Assembly: GCA_030035585.1 (NCBI GenBank)
Contig: CM057465.1
Span: forward strand, 1,029,501 to 1,093,500
Length of the DNA stretch: 64,000 bases
From: Dugong dugon
Lineage: Eukaryota; Chordata; Mammalia; Sirenia; Dugongidae
Direction: 5' to 3'
Shown here: in pieces, positions 63,798-64,000 of the stretch
Numbering within the stretch: position 1 is the first letter of the stretch
Layout: the number at the start of each line of letters is the position of its first letter
Notes under the pieces: model-generated
Database searches by the model: none
Told to the model about the DNA's origin: nothing
Seen by the model: only the letters and a program-made list of their open reading frames with translations
Program-made: the position numbers and the translations under genes

Positions 63798-64000
63798 CAA
63801 CTGGCCAGGCCACGGGCACCACTTTGACCTGGCCTTCCAGTTGGATGGGGGCCCGGAGACCCTGTGGGCTAAGTTTCAGGGATGCGGGGGTCCTGGTGGG
63901 GGACCTAGGGGGCAGCAGAGCCAGCAGATGCTCTGGGGCTGGGGGCATTAGCCGTTTGCCCTTGGCAGGGGCACCTCCATCTTCAGCCACTGGTGCGTGT
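63798..64000 (-). CDS. Possible partial coding exon (unidentified)
   Basis: On the minus strand one frame is open from the window edge to a good splice donor. The donor is 'gtgagtg', preceded by 'ccagttg' (intron GT at 63796-63797). The translation includes 'LMPPAPEHLLALLPPRSP' and 'LRAPIQLEGQVKVVPVAWPV'. It is Pro/Leu-rich, with no domain I recognise. The exon's 5' boundary lies outside the window. The frame continues past the donor to 63703, so stop codons do not confirm the exon end. It could equally be a chance frame in GC-rich DNA. No function is proposed. Confidence 0.25.

Overview
This is non-coding mammalian genomic DNA, almost certainly from an afrotherian and most likely a proboscidean (elephant lineage). 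The main evidence is many copies of a tRNA-derived SINE with an A box near 'tggtggcacagtggtt', a B box near 'gttcgaatccacc' and a 3' end 'gtcggaatcgactcgatgg', which is the AfroSINE type. There are also many RTE-type LINE copies ending in '(aac)n' whose 3' ends match the SINE 3' ends. No bacterial or viral gene organisation, CRISPR array or rRNA is present. I see no convincing complete protein-coding gene. The long open frames are translations of minisatellites, CT/CA-rich tracts or decayed transposon ORFs. The only stretch I would call a possible coding exon is the last ~200 bases (minus strand), which run off the window.

Layout. 0-17 kb: a CT-rich tract, a solo MaLR-type LTR split by a Tc1/mariner-like MITE, a GC-rich unique block, a 94-bp-period minisatellite, further LTRs, an AfroSINE nested in an LTR, an inverted AfroSINE pair, a ~490-bp CA-rich tract and several RTE pieces. 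17-30 kb: an ~82-bp minisatellite split by an RTE, a solo LTR, a hAT MITE with an 8-bp duplication, then an ancient minus-strand L1 (about 19.6-29.3 kb). That L1 carries solo LTRs, AfroSINEs and a complete MaLR provirus (23127-29218). The provirus's 5' LTR is split by a near-full-length RTE (25193-28891), and the RTE is itself split by a younger solo LTR (25501-25986).

30-38 kb: GC-rich DNA with three adjacent minisatellites (33.1-35.2 kb), one of which has a 195-bp higher-order period. 38-45 kb: a full-length but inactivated minus-strand L1 (38110-44910) inserted in an antisense AfroSINE with a 17-bp target-site duplication. Its 5' region is a pyrimidine-rich tandem array. 45-64 kb: a ~300-bp imperfect palindrome, a tRNA-Gly/RTE composite SINE split by an RTE, a 47-bp tandem array made from the end of an MaLR LTR, two head-to-tail RTEs, CT and ATCC/CCAC tracts, more LTRs, and RTEs at 59.9 and 62 kb.

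The elements work together only as parasites and hosts. The RTE appears to supply the 3' tails of the AfroSINE and of a second, tRNA-Gly-headed SINE, and the nesting gives a relative insertion order. The density of GC-rich minisatellites suggests a subtelomeric or otherwise recombination-active region, but this is inference. Family names come from remembered consensus features and were not checked by a search. Boundaries without a stated target-site duplication are good to roughly 10-30 bases.
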